A stretch of DNA of 16,411 bases, from the NCBI GenBank assembly GCA_023460155.1, contig JAEWRF010000054.1, positions 1-16,411 of the forward strand, written 5' to 3'. The stretch's first letter is position 1; every line of letters starts with the position of its first letter. This document shows, in pieces, positions 1 to 7,508 of the stretch. The notes below the pieces were generated by a model that was not told where the DNA came from, did not search any database, and worked only from the letters and a program-made list of their open reading frames with translations. A program made the position numbers and the translations under genes. Source of the DNA: Bacillota bacterium (lineage in GTDB: Bacteria > Bacillota > Clostridia > Oscillospirales > Acutalibacteraceae).

Positions 1-716
1 GTCTTTCCCTCAGGCACAGGAACTTTATGCTCGTTAAGGATCGCTTTGGTAAGCTGCTTGTTTGAAGAAATATCCGCACAGATGCAGGAGGTCTGGTCCG
101 TCAGCGTCGATTCCACCAGATGGCCGTACTTCCCGTAGCCCAGCCGGATCAGGCTTTCGTGGCCGATCCGTGTCACCGGGATGCCCCTTTTTTTCGCCTC
201 GGCCGCAATGGCCGATGTGCTGGGGCCAAGATCCGCTTCGACGGAAATTTTTCTGAGATAGTCGAGAAAGTCCGAAACGCGGACCGCCTGATTTTTCAGG
301 AAACAGTTGAAAAGGAAAACCGCCGCCCTGCCGCATTCGATGCCGCAGACCTCGTTCTCGTATTGATATACCATGTAATAAAGGGACGGCTCCTCCAGAA
401 CCCGGGTTTTGCCAAAGCTGACGTTATAGCCCAGCATGGCCTGCATTTCCAGAATCGTGTGTTCCAGGACATGCCCCATATAGGTTCCCTCGTTCAGCCG
501 CTCCAGAAAGCCGCCCTCGTAGCCGAGGCTGCAGCAGTTGGTTTTCAGCCCGGGGAACCCCGCGAGCAGCTTTTCGTGAAAGCCGGGAATGTCCTTGGTC
601 GGGATGGTGCCGTATTTGCCAATATCCACCACCATCCGGATCACCGGCTTGTGGCTGTAAATGTTTCTGCCCCGATAAACGGTGCAGTCAGTGACTCGTA
701 TGATTTCGTTTTTCAT
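1..716 (-). CDS. cphA: Cyanophycin synthetase, N-terminal part (cut by window edge)
   Basis: Cyanophycin synthetase polymerises aspartate and arginine, using ATP, into the storage polymer cyanophycin in the cytoplasm. About 238 codons are present and the rest lies beyond base 1. Reading from an ATG at 716, the protein opens MKNEIIRVTDCTVYRGRNIY and continues with the family's conserved N-terminal blocks: HKPVIRM near residue 22, a GYEGGFLERLNEGTYMGHVLEH block around residues 65-86, and GPSTSAIAAEAKKRGIPV near residue 180. The visible part ends KQLTKAILNEHKVPVPEGK, where the ATP-grasp domain of the family begins. The start lies inside the end of the cyanophycinase gene (29-base overlap), so the two are surely cotranscribed and probably translationally coupled. 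The catalytic ATP-grasp and Mur-ligase-like domains cannot be checked here. The assignment is confident from several family blocks read directly. Confidence 0.93.
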   Translation of the reverse strand, partial: MKNEIIRVTDCTVYRGRNIYSHKPVIRMVVDIGKYGTIPTKDIPGFHEKLLAGFPGLKTNCCSLGYEGGFLERLNEGTYMGHVLEHTILEMQAMLGYNVSFGKTRVLEEPSLYYMVYQYENEVCGIECGRAAVFLFNCFLKNQAVRVSDFLDYLRKISVEADLGPSTSAIAAEAKKRGIPVTRIGHESLIRLGYGKYGHLVESTLTDQTSCICADISSNKQLTKAILNEHKVPVPEGK

Positions 717-1521
717 CGCTCAAACGCAAAACCTTTCTGCTTTTCAGTTCAAATCCGTATCCCTGCGGCAGGGCATGCACCGTTACACCGGTGATGGAGA
801 GAATCTCATCAGGCCGAAGCTCCGAAACGTTGGAGCTTTGGATCGTGGTGCCGTCGATGACGGTGACGGCGTTGGAACCGATCACCTCAAAGTGCAGGTC
901 CGGATACAGCTTGATCGCCGTATCCTCGTCGATCCCGATCCCGAGGGCATCCGGATTCTCCGCCACGCCGCAGAGAAGCCGTCCGAACCGTCCGCGCTGG
1001 TCAAAATGCTGATCGACAATCACGCCGGAAAGCAGCCCGAGACCCGGCGCCATTTTCAAGGTGCATTTCCGCGCGGGTTCGTTGTCGTTCCCCTGTACCA
1101 CCATCGTGGAGGTCATTGCCGAGGCGCCCGCGCTGGTCCCCATTACGATGCCCCCCGAGCGGTACAGGCTTCGGAGCTCTTCTCCGACTCGTGTCCCGCC
1201 CAGGATGCTCGTGATGCGGAGCTGGTCTCCGCCGGTGAAAAAAACACATTTTGACTGCCGAACCGCATCGCAGTTTTCCGGACGATTTGCCTGTTCCCTG
1301 CTGCCGATGTCCAGAATCCGGATTTTTTTGACCCCGAGCTTTCCGAACACTTCCCGGTAATTCCGCCCAACCTCCTGCGGGTGCTCCGTAGCCGTCGTGA
1401 GGACGGTCAGAAAGTCCGTTTCCGAGATCATCTGCGGAACCTGCTTTAAAATCAGGCTCTCTCCGGTCTTATCCTCCGCCCCTCCGATAATGATCAGATA
1501 CCCACCGGCGGATTCATCCAT
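688..1521 (-). CDS. cphB: Cyanophycinase (serine peptidase family S51)
   Basis: Cyanophycinase cuts cyanophycin into beta-Asp-Arg dipeptides, releasing stored nitrogen. The 277-residue protein starts with a glycine-rich IIIGGAEDK strand (residues 10-18). It carries the nucleophile motif GTSAGASAM with Ser130 as the likely catalytic serine, and VIVDQHFDQRGRFGRLL with His172 as the likely catalytic histidine; FFTGGDQLR near residue 94 is another family block. An upstream in-frame ATG at 1560 exists, but only the ATG at 1521 has a strong ribosome site (GGGAGG, 8 bases away), so the shorter form is chosen. It is first in a cphB-cphA operon; its 3' end overlaps the synthetase start by 29 bases. 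The length fits the family. No secretion signal is seen, so it acts on intracellular polymer. The family call is firm; the start is an inference from the ribosome site. Confidence 0.93.
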   Translation of the reverse strand: MDESAGGYLIIIGGAEDKTGESLILKQVPQMISETDFLTVLTTATEHPQEVGRNYREVFGKLGVKKIRILDIGSREQANRPENCDAVRQSKCVFFTGGDQLRITSILGGTRVGEELRSLYRSGGIVMGTSAGASAMTSTMVVQGNDNEPARKCTLKMAPGLGLLSGVIVDQHFDQRGRFGRLLCGVAENPDALGIGIDEDTAIKLYPDLHFEVIGSNAVTVIDGTTIQSSNVSELRPDEILSITGVTVHALPQGYGFELKSRKVLRLSDEKRNHTSH

Positions 1522-1631
1522 GCGAGCCGCCTCCCGCTTCTCCGGCCGCGGGACCAACATTCTGCTGCCATTCGAATTTCTTGAGCAAATTCAATCTTTT
1601 ATCCCTTTCCGGCAATATTTTAAAATAGTTT

Positions 1632-1675
1632 CCGCACAGACTGCGGTTTTTATACTTCTCCCCATTCTGTGCCAA
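1632..1675 (-). promoter_or_regulatory. Possible promoter and small hairpin upstream of cphB
   Basis: On the minus strand TTGGCA (1675-1670) and TATAAA (1654-1649) are separated by 15 bases, which is shorter than the ideal 17. Next to them lies a 5-bp inverted repeat, CCGCA/TGCGG (1632-1636 and 1642-1646), that would sit near the transcript start. It could be a weak or regulated promoter for cphBA with an operator, but the evidence is thin. Confidence 0.3.
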
Positions 1676-1689
1676 AAAGGCCTTCGGCT

Positions 1690-1718
1690 TTGTAATTCCA
1701 TGCAGATTGAGTTATAAT
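1690..1718 (+). promoter_or_regulatory. Sigma-A promoter for the lipid kinase gene
   Basis: TTGTAA (1690-1695) and TATAAT (1713-1718) are spaced by 17 bases, a near-consensus housekeeping promoter. Transcription should start near 1725, which leaves a leader of about 50 bases before the ATG at 1776 and rules out translation starts upstream of the -10 box. Confidence 0.75.
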
Positions 1719-1775
1719 AAAACCAATCCGTCCCGCCCCGGGCGGCTATTTCAATCACGGAAAGGCACCTGCCGA

Positions 1776-2669
1776 ATGAAAAGAATACTGCTGATTATCA
1801 ACCCCGTCGCGGGGAAATCACGGATCAAGGTCCGGTCGGCTCCGATCGGGGAATGGTTTGCGAAAAAAGGGTATACCGCGACCCTGCTTCAAACCGCCGG
1901 CAAGGGCGACGCGAAGGATTTTGTTCTGCAATACGCGGCGGAAAATGACGCGGTGGTCTGCTGCGGGGGTGACGGAACCCTGAATGAAGTCATTTCCGGC
2001 ATGATCGAATCCGGATTTCAAAAGCCGATCGGCTACCTGCCCGCCGGTACCACCAACGATATGGCGAGGACGCTCCGGCTGCCTTCCAACCTTAAAAAAG
2101 CGGCTGCCGTTGTCATGAACGGACAGCCTGAGGAGCAGGATATCGGCAATTTTAACGGCGTGCGGATTTTTTCCTACATTGCCTCCTTCGGCGCCTTTAC
2201 GAAAGTATCTTACGCCACCCCGCAGTGGCTTAAAAATCGCTTCGGTCACCTGGCATATGTTCTGGACGGGATTCGGGATGCGGGAAGCATCCGACCGCAC
2301 CGGCTGAGCGTCGTCTCCGACGAACTGGAGGAGGAAGGCGACTATGTCTTCGGGAGCATCTCCAATTCCTCCTCCATTGGGGGAACCATCCGGCTCAAAA
2401 GTGCGGACGTCAGTCTGAACGACGGAAAATTCGAGGTTCTGCTGATTCGGAATCCCCAGAATATTCTGGAACTGCGCCGAATCTTCTATGACCTGATCCA
2501 TCAGCGATTCCAGCGAAACCGAAACATCCGGTTTTTCCACACGAAGAAGATCCAATTCCGGTTTCAGGAGGAAACAGACTGGACGGTGGACGGGGAATAT
2601 GCCGGACAGCCGAAGGAAGTCGCCATTGAAGCGCTGCACGGCGCCGTTCGAATTATCCGGAAGGCATAA
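1776..2669 (+). CDS. Diacylglycerol kinase catalytic-domain lipid kinase (DgkB/YegS/BmrU family)
   Basis: This is a soluble or peripherally membrane-bound lipid kinase that phosphorylates a lipid such as diacylglycerol with ATP; in Gram-positive bacteria DgkB recycles the diacylglycerol left by lipoteichoic acid synthesis. The 297-residue protein has the family layout: LLIINPVAGK (residues 5-14), the nucleotide-binding GGDGTLNEV (64-72), LPAGTTNDMART (88-99), and a C-terminal WTVDGEYAG block near residue 270. The start at 1776 follows a GGAAAGG site and lies downstream of the promoter at 1690-1718; a TTG further upstream in frame is therefore not used. It is followed by a hairpin and then the small exported-protein gene. 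The substrate cannot be read from sequence: DgkB, YegS-like phosphatidylglycerol kinase or BmrU-like are all possible. Confidence 0.9.
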   Translation: MKRILLIINPVAGKSRIKVRSAPIGEWFAKKGYTATLLQTAGKGDAKDFVLQYAAENDAVVCCGGDGTLNEVISGMIESGFQKPIGYLPAGTTNDMARTLRLPSNLKKAAAVVMNGQPEEQDIGNFNGVRIFSYIASFGAFTKVSYATPQWLKNRFGHLAYVLDGIRDAGSIRPHRLSVVSDELEEEGDYVFGSISNSSSIGGTIRLKSADVSLNDGKFEVLLIRNPQNILELRRIFYDLIHQRFQRNRNIRFFHTKKIQFRFQEETDWTVDGEYAGQPKEVAIEALHGAVRIIRKA

Positions 2670-2675
2670 AAAAAC

Positions 2676-2709
2676 AGACCGAATCGCTCAGATTCGGCCT
2701 TAAATTTTA
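2676..2709 (+). terminator. Hairpin with AT-rich tail after the lipid kinase gene
   Basis: A perfect 7-bp stem CCGAATC/GATTCGG (2679-2685, 2691-2697) with loop GCTCA begins 9 bases after the kinase stop. The downstream tail TTAAATTTT is only moderately T-rich, so some read-through into the next gene is likely. On the opposite strand the tail would be seven T, a better terminator, but no minus-strand gene runs into it. Confidence 0.6.
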
Positions 2710-2727
2710 AATATGGAGAAATTGAAT

Positions 2728-3126
2728 ATGAAAAAGAAAATAGGAATCGTCCTGATCGTCCTCGCTGCCGCTGTGCTGCTCTTTGCGGGCTATACGGCGT
2801 TCCTCGCGCCGAAAGCGCAGGGCGGAACAAAAACGGTGACCGTACAGGTTGTAGCCGCGGATAAGGGAATCAACCGTTCCTTTCGCTACATAACAAGCAG
2901 CTCGACGCTGGCCCAGCTTCTGAAAGAAAAGCAAACGGAACTGAAGACGGAAACCAAAAGCAGTCAGTACGGAGATTTCGTAAACGGACTGATCGGCGTG
3001 GAAGCGGACCCCTCCAAGGAATTTTTTAACATTAAGGTGGACGGAAAGGACGCGGCGGTGGGCGTTTCCCAGATCCCTGTGGAAAACGGAAAGACGTACA
3101 CGTTTACGCTCACCGCTTTGAAATAA
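2728..3126 (+). CDS. Small exported DUF4430-domain protein
   Basis: The 132-residue protein has a charged start (MKKKIG), one hydrophobic segment at about residues 5-25, then an extracytoplasmic domain. From about residue 60 it matches the DUF4430 (transcobalamin C-terminal-like, beta-grasp) pattern: a thin LAQLLKEK helix, YGDFVNGLIGVEAD, then FFNIKVDGKDAAVGVSQIPV and a closing GKTYTFTL strand. There is no lipobox cysteine, so it is either cleaved and secreted or stays anchored by its N-terminus. The ATG at 2728 is preferred over one at 2713 because GGAG lies 9 bases upstream only of the former. It follows the lipid kinase gene after a weak hairpin and converges with the response regulator gene 11 bases away with no terminator between. 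Related domains occur in cobamide-binding and surface proteins; the ligand here is unknown. Confidence 0.75.
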   Translation: MKKKIGIVLIVLAAAVLLFAGYTAFLAPKAQGGTKTVTVQVVAADKGINRSFRYITSSSTLAQLLKEKQTELKTETKSSQYGDFVNGLIGVEADPSKEFFNIKVDGKDAAVGVSQIPVENGKTYTFTLTALK

Positions 3127-3137
3127 GCACGGGGGAC

Positions 3138-3830
3138 TCAGGGCTCGCCGGCAAAGCGGTAGCCGATTCCCACCTCCGTGTGAATATACCGCGGCTTCGT
3201 CGGGTCCTTTTCCAGTTTTCTGCGGATATTCGCCATAAACACCCGAAGGGATTGGGCGTCGCTGTCAAGGTAGGACCCCCACACCTCCTTCAGGATATAG
3301 CTGTGGGTGAGAACTCGGCCTGAATTTTTGATCAGAAGCGCGAGGATACTGAACTCCATTGGCGTAAAATGGATTTCCTCTCCGTCCAGAAGAACCTGAT
3401 GACGCTCAAGATCCACCTTCAGGCTTCCCGTACTGAAAACCTGCTGCGGCTTTTCCTCCGGGGCAACCCCGGTATGACGGAGAATGACACGGATGCGCGC
3501 CAGCAGTTCGCTGACGCTGAACGGTTTTGTCAGGTAATCGTCCGCTCCCGCATCGAGTGCTTCCACCTTTTCCCGGTCCTGATCCCGCGCCGATACCACA
3601 ATGATGGGCATATTGGAAAATGCCCTGACCTTACGGATGATTTCAAGGCCGTCCATATCCGGAAGCCCCAGGTCAAGAATAATGATATCCGGGTGCTCCG
3701 AGGCAATCAGGCTGACCGCCTGATTGCCGTTTTCGGCTTCCAGGGTATTATACCCGTGACTTTGCAGGGCGAGCTGGATCAGGGAGCGAATCTGCCGGTC
3801 GTCCTCTACCACAAGAAAAAGTCGATTCAT
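3138..3830 (-). CDS. OmpR/PhoB-type response regulator, KdpE-like (orphan)
   Basis: This is a cytoplasmic two-component transcription regulator of 230 residues. The receiver domain (about 1-120) has the acidic pair Asp10/Asp11, phospho-acceptor Asp53 in IIILDLGLPDMDG, Ser80 in VVSARD and Lys102 in YLTKPF. The C-terminal winged helix (about 130-228) contains HFTPMEFSILALLIKNSGRV and ends GIGYRFAGEP. The LDLGLPD motif, ALDAGADDYLTKPF and the ending with HTEVGIGYRF resemble KdpE, the potassium-response regulator, more than PhoP or PhoB types. No histidine kinase gene (kdpD) or kdpFABC pump gene is nearby, so its signal and targets are unknown. It starts at ATG 3830; reading frame upstream of this is not protein-like. 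A promoter lies at 3922-3951, divergent from the sugar transferase promoter, so that gene is a candidate target. Confidence 0.9.
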   Translation of the reverse strand: MNRLFLVVEDDRQIRSLIQLALQSHGYNTLEAENGNQAVSLIASEHPDIIILDLGLPDMDGLEIIRKVRAFSNMPIIVVSARDQDREKVEALDAGADDYLTKPFSVSELLARIRVILRHTGVAPEEKPQQVFSTGSLKVDLERHQVLLDGEEIHFTPMEFSILALLIKNSGRVLTHSYILKEVWGSYLDSDAQSLRVFMANIRRKLEKDPTKPRYIHTEVGIGYRFAGEP

Positions 3831-3921
3831 GGACGGGCTGCCCCTTTCAAAGACAAATCGCGGGGCCGAACGAGCTTCCCTGAAAGAACGCAGAAACGCC
3901 CGTCCCCCGCCGTATGCCATC

Positions 3922-3951
3922 ATTATAGCACACTTCAGAAACATGCGGCAA
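3922..3951 (-). promoter_or_regulatory. Extended -10 promoter for the response regulator
   Basis: On the minus strand TTGCCG (3951-3946) and a perfect TATAAT (3927-3922) are 18 bases apart, with TGC directly before the -10 box (extended -10). The predicted leader is about 85 bases. It is back to back with the promoter at 3988-4016. Confidence 0.7.
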
Positions 3952-3987
3952 ACGGCAGCTACATTTTGTCCAAACCCGCGGCGGATG

Positions 3988-4016
3988 TTGAACAGCGGAA
4001 AAATCCGTGCTAAAAT
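3988..4016 (+). promoter_or_regulatory. Extended -10 promoter for the sugar transferase gene
   Basis: TTGAAC (3988-3993) and TAAAAT (4011-4016) are 17 bases apart and TGC precedes the -10 box. The transcript would start near 4023, about 70 bases before the ATG at 4095. Only 36 bases separate this -35 box from the divergent one, so a regulator bound between them could act on both genes. Confidence 0.72.
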
Positions 4017-4094
4017 ATGGAGTAGACATCTTTTTCTGCGGCAAGTAAAAAAGCGGCTCCGCCCCGGGTTCCGAGGCAGACGACAGGAGTTAAA

Positions 4095-5489
4095 ATGATT
4101 AAGGAAAATCAGAGAATCCTCAATGCGATGCTTGCGGTTCTGGACGCGTGCTGCTGCATTATCTCCATGGTTTTGGCCTTTTATCTGTATTTCAGCATTT
4201 ACCGGGGAGATTCTTATATCGGGCTGGATTACTACATCCGTCTGATGCTTTTCATCATACCGATTTATTTTTTCATTTACAATTACCTTGGCCTGCACGA
4301 TTCTTTCCGAAGCAAAGCGCTGATTCAGGAAACGGGGAAAATCTTTCAAGCGAACACCATCGGCGTCATATTCATTTTCGTGCTGGTGTTTTTTCTGAAG
4401 GAAGTGGATATTTCCCGCCCGGTCATCCTGCTGTTCGGCCTTTTTGACATTGCCACCACCTCGCTGTTCCGGATTGTTCTTCGTATGATTCTTCGGAATA
4501 TGCGGAAAAAAGGCTACAATGTCAAGCACATCCTGATGGTTGGATGGAATGAAGTATCGGAGGAATTTTTCCACCGCGTGACGGCAAACCGCCGCCTCGG
4601 ATTCGATATTTTCGGATATTTCGGCAGCGATGCCTCCGCCTCGAAGTGTTCCGCCCCTCTCCTCGGCTCTCTTGAGGAGCTTGGCCCATATCTGAACGCC
4701 AACAAAGGGGTAGACGAGGTTATCATTTCCCTGGATTACACCGAGTTCGGCCTGCTGGAAGGCATCATTGAGCTGTGCGAAAAGGAAGGCGTTAAGACCA
4801 GCCTTCTTCCGTTCTATACGAAGTACCTCCCCGCAAGACCCGCCATCGACGATGTGGAGGGGCTGCCCCTCATCAATATCCGCAAAATCCCGCTGGACAA
4901 TTTCCTCCTCGCTTTCAGCAAGCGAAGTTTTGATCTATTGGCCTCGTTTCTGGCGCTTCTGCTGCTTTCCCCGTTCCTGCTGATTACGGCGATCGGGGTA
5001 AAGCTTACCTCGCCCGGCCCGGTAATTTACCGGCAGGAGCGAATCGGGCGGAACAAAAAGACGTTCGTGATGTACAAATTCCGTTCCATGCGCACGGAAC
5101 AGGATGGATCTGACCTGACCACCTGGGGCACAAAAAGCGATGACCGGCGCACGAAGTTCGGGTCGTTTATCCGGAAATGCAGCATCGACGAGCTTCCGCA
5201 GCTTTTTAACGTTTTGAAAGGGGACATGAGCCTTGTTGGGCCGCGTCCCGAACGGCCCTTCTTTGTAGAGCAATTCCGGGAAAAGATTCCGCTCTATATG
5301 GTCAAGCACTTTGTAAGGCCCGGTATTACAGGCTGGGCGCAGATCAACGGCTGGCGAGGCGACACCTCGATTGAGGAACGCATCAAATGCGACATTTATT
5401 ACATAGAAAACTGGACCTTTCTTTTTGATATCAAAATTCTGCTGCTGACCGTATTCCGCGGTTTTGTCAATCACAGCGAAACGCTGTAA
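4095..5489 (+). CDS. Membrane undecaprenyl-phosphate sugar-phosphate transferase (exopolysaccharide initiation)
   Basis: This enzyme moves a sugar-1-phosphate from a nucleotide sugar onto undecaprenyl phosphate, the first membrane step of exopolysaccharide or capsule synthesis. The 464-residue protein has four N-terminal membrane segments (about residues 10-30, 45-65, 85-105, 110-130), a CoA-binding-like domain (about 140-260, with HILMVGWNEVSEEF), one further hydrophobic segment (about 278-305), and the bacterial sugar transferase domain (KRSFDLLASF, then MYKFRSMRTEQDGSD, IDELPQLFNVLKGDMSLVGP and RPGITGWAQINGWRG). This is the WcaJ/EpsE-like long layout. Start ATG 4095 has GGAG five bases upstream. 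It has its own promoter and ends at a strong terminator, so it is a single-gene unit with no other polysaccharide genes nearby. Which sugar is used cannot be read; glucose- or galactose-phosphate is usual. Confidence 0.92.
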   Translation: MIKENQRILNAMLAVLDACCCIISMVLAFYLYFSIYRGDSYIGLDYYIRLMLFIIPIYFFIYNYLGLHDSFRSKALIQETGKIFQANTIGVIFIFVLVFFLKEVDISRPVILLFGLFDIATTSLFRIVLRMILRNMRKKGYNVKHILMVGWNEVSEEFFHRVTANRRLGFDIFGYFGSDASASKCSAPLLGSLEELGPYLNANKGVDEVIISLDYTEFGLLEGIIELCEKEGVKTSLLPFYTKYLPARPAIDDVEGLPLINIRKIPLDNFLLAFSKRSFDLLASFLALLLLSPFLLITAIGVKLTSPGPVIYRQERIGRNKKTFVMYKFRSMRTEQDGSDLTTWGTKSDDRRTKFGSFIRKCSIDELPQLFNVLKGDMSLVGPRPERPFFVEQFREKIPLYMVKHFVRPGITGWAQINGWRGDTSIEERIKCDIYYIENWTFLFDIKILLLTVFRGFVNHSETL

Positions 5490-5516
5490 TTGACGGCCGC
5501 CGTTATGGCACAGAAA

Positions 5517-5557
5517 AGCAGCCCCCGGAAAATTTTTCCGGGGGCTGCTGATTTTTT
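5517..5557. terminator. Strong bidirectional intrinsic terminator between convergent genes
   Basis: AGCAGCCCCCGGAAAA (5517-5532) pairs perfectly over 16 bp with 5534-5549 and is followed by ATTTTTT on the plus strand. On the minus strand it is followed by a shorter TTTTCTG run. It ends the sugar transferase transcript (stop 5489) and the converging ABC transporter transcript (stop 5568). Confidence 0.93.
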
Positions 5558-5567
5558 GTTCAGCCGG

Positions 5568-7508
5568 TTATTCCAGTTCAAAAGCCCCGGTATAAAGCTG
5601 ATAGTAGTTTCCTTTTTCTGCAATCAGAGCGTTGTGGCTGCCGCGCTCAATAATGTGTCCATGGTCAAGAACCATAATGACGTCTGAATTCTGGACGGTG
5701 GACAGTCGGTGCGCAATCACGAACACGGTTCTGCCCCTCATCAGCGCGTCCATCCCCTTCTGAACGATCGCCTCGGTGCGGGTATCGATGGAAGAGGTCG
5801 CCTCATCCAGTATCATGACCGGCGGATCGGCCACCGCCGCGCGGGCGATGGAAATCAGCTGCCGCTGGCCCTGAGAAAGCCCGCTGCCGTCTCCTTCGAG
5901 CACCGTGCTGTAACCGCTCGGAAGCATGCGAATGAACCCGTCGGCGTTGGCGAGCTTCGCGGCGGCGATGCACTCTTCATCGGTCGCATCCAGCTTGCCG
6001 TAGCGGATGTTATCCATTACGGTACCTGTGAAAAGGTTGACGTCCTGCAGAACGACGCCGAGAGACCGCCGCAGATCCGCTTTTTTGATCTTATTGATGT
6101 TGATGTCGTCATAGCGGATTTTTCCATCGGCAATATCGTAGAATCGGTTGATCAGGTTTGTAATGGTTGTTTTTCCCGCCCCGGTCGCTCCGACAAAGGC
6201 AACCTTCTGACCGGGCTCCGCATACAGGCTGATGTCATGGAGAACCGTCTTGCCCTCCTCATAGCCGAAATCCACATCGAAAAGTCGGATTTCGCCTTTC
6301 AGCGGCGTATACGTGACGGCTCCGTCGCCGTGAGGATGCTTCCATGCCCACAGGTCGGTGCGCTCCTCACACTCGGTGAGTTCTCCGTTTACTTCCTTCG
6401 CGTTGACAAGGGTGACGTAACCGTCGTCCGTCTCGCTGGGTTCGTCCAGCAGCTCGAAAATACGGGATGCGCCGGCAAGGGCCATGATAACCAGATTGAT
6501 TTGCTGGGAAACCTGCCCGATCGGATTGACAAACGCGCGGGAAAGCGTGAGGAACGAGGCGATAGTGCCGATCGTCAGGACTCCGACGCCGGTCAGTCCG
6601 AGATTGGGAGCCCCGGATATTCCAAGCGCACCGCCGATCACAGCAAGAAGAACATACAGAATGTAGCCCATGCTGAACAGAATCGGCATCAGGATATTGC
6701 TGTATTTGTTCGCCTGGGTCGAGCAGTAGCAAAGCTCGTCGTTCTCCTTATCAAAAGCCTCCTTGGCTTCTTCCTCATGGCAGAACACCTTGACGACCTT
6801 CTGGCCGTTGATCATCTCTTCGATAAAGCCGTTGACCGTGCCGAGCTTATCCTGCTGGCGGACAAAAAATCCGCTGCTTTTTCCGGCTATCGTTTTGATT
6901 ACCTTCATAATAAGGAACGTAAAAATAACCACGAAAAGAGTCAGCCCAACGCTGAGGTAAAGCATTGCGCAGAAGACCGACACCACCGTAACCAGCGAGG
7001 CGAACATCTGCGGCAGACTTTGGGAAATCATCTGGCGGAGAGCATCGGTATCGTTGGTGTAGCGGCTCATGACGTCGCCGTGCGAATGGGTATCGAAATA
7101 CCGGATCGGCAGACTCTGCATGTGCGTAAACATCGTGTCCCTGATCTTTTTCAGGGTTCCCTGTTCGATGATCACCATGGTGCGGTTGTAGAACAGAGTC
7201 GCGAGAACCCCGACCAAAAGGAAGGTGCTCATGAGCAGGATGGCCTTGAGAAGGCCGGAAAAGTCATTGGATTTGTTCAGCAGAAGCGGCGTGATGTAAT
7301 CATCGATCAGCCGCTGGATAAAGAGCGAAGACGCGGCGCTGGCAACCGAGCTTAAAAGGATGCAGACAACGACAAAAATCAGCCTGCCCCTGTACTCCGC
7401 CATATAGGAAAACAGCCGTTTCACAGTGCCGGGCTTGAACCGCCGGATCTGAGGCTTCCCGTGGGGCGGCATCTTCGCCGCGGAGGATTTCTGCGCTGAA
7501 TTACTCAT
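5568..7508 (-). CDS. ABC exporter half-transporter, canonical ATP-site subunit (MdlB-like)
   Basis: This is a multidrug- or lipid-exporter type half-transporter: six membrane helices (about residues 40-345) fused to an ATPase domain (about 405-640), 646 residues in all. The ATPase has Walker A GATGAGKT (440-447), Walker B MILDEATSS with Asp568 and the catalytic Glu569, and the switch histidine His600 in VIAHRLS. Its signature motif is LSQGQ (544-548), not the usual LSGGQ. About 40 unusual residues (360-402, including NGELTECEERTDLWAWKHPH) link membrane and ATPase parts. The start at 7508 has GGAGG eight bases away and overlaps the upstream subunit's stop by 8 bases (ATGAGTAA), so the two are translationally coupled. 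It ends at the terminator at 5517-5557. It should form a heterodimer with the 7501-9249 protein. Confidence 0.93.
   Translation of the reverse strand: MSNSAQKSSAAKMPPHGKPQIRRFKPGTVKRLFSYMAEYRGRLIFVVVCILLSSVASAASSLFIQRLIDDYITPLLLNKSNDFSGLLKAILLMSTFLLVGVLATLFYNRTMVIIEQGTLKKIRDTMFTHMQSLPIRYFDTHSHGDVMSRYTNDTDALRQMISQSLPQMFASLVTVVSVFCAMLYLSVGLTLFVVIFTFLIMKVIKTIAGKSSGFFVRQQDKLGTVNGFIEEMINGQKVVKVFCHEEEAKEAFDKENDELCYCSTQANKYSNILMPILFSMGYILYVLLAVIGGALGISGAPNLGLTGVGVLTIGTIASFLTLSRAFVNPIGQVSQQINLVIMALAGASRIFELLDEPSETDDGYVTLVNAKEVNGELTECEERTDLWAWKHPHGDGAVTYTPLKGEIRLFDVDFGYEEGKTVLHDISLYAEPGQKVAFVGATGAGKTTITNLINRFYDIADGKIRYDDININKIKKADLRRSLGVVLQDVNLFTGTVMDNIRYGKLDATDEECIAAAKLANADGFIRMLPSGYSTVLEGDGSGLSQGQRQLISIARAAVADPPVMILDEATSSIDTRTEAIVQKGMDALMRGRTVFVIAHRLSTVQNSDVIMVLDHGHIIERGSHNALIAEKGNYYQLYTGAFELE

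Noticed and set aside
120..794. Long plus-strand open frame opposite the cyanophycin synthetase
   Set aside because: It is antisense to a gene with clear family motifs, has no ribosome site and low-complexity arginine-rich content.
1632..1651. CCGCA/TGCGG hairpin plus T-run as a plus-strand terminator
   Set aside because: The stem is only 5 bp and no plus-strand gene lies upstream for it to end.
5709..7355. Long plus-strand open frame opposite the exporter subunit
   Set aside because: It mirrors the GC-rich coding strand of a gene with intact ABC motifs; its translation has no recognisable domain.
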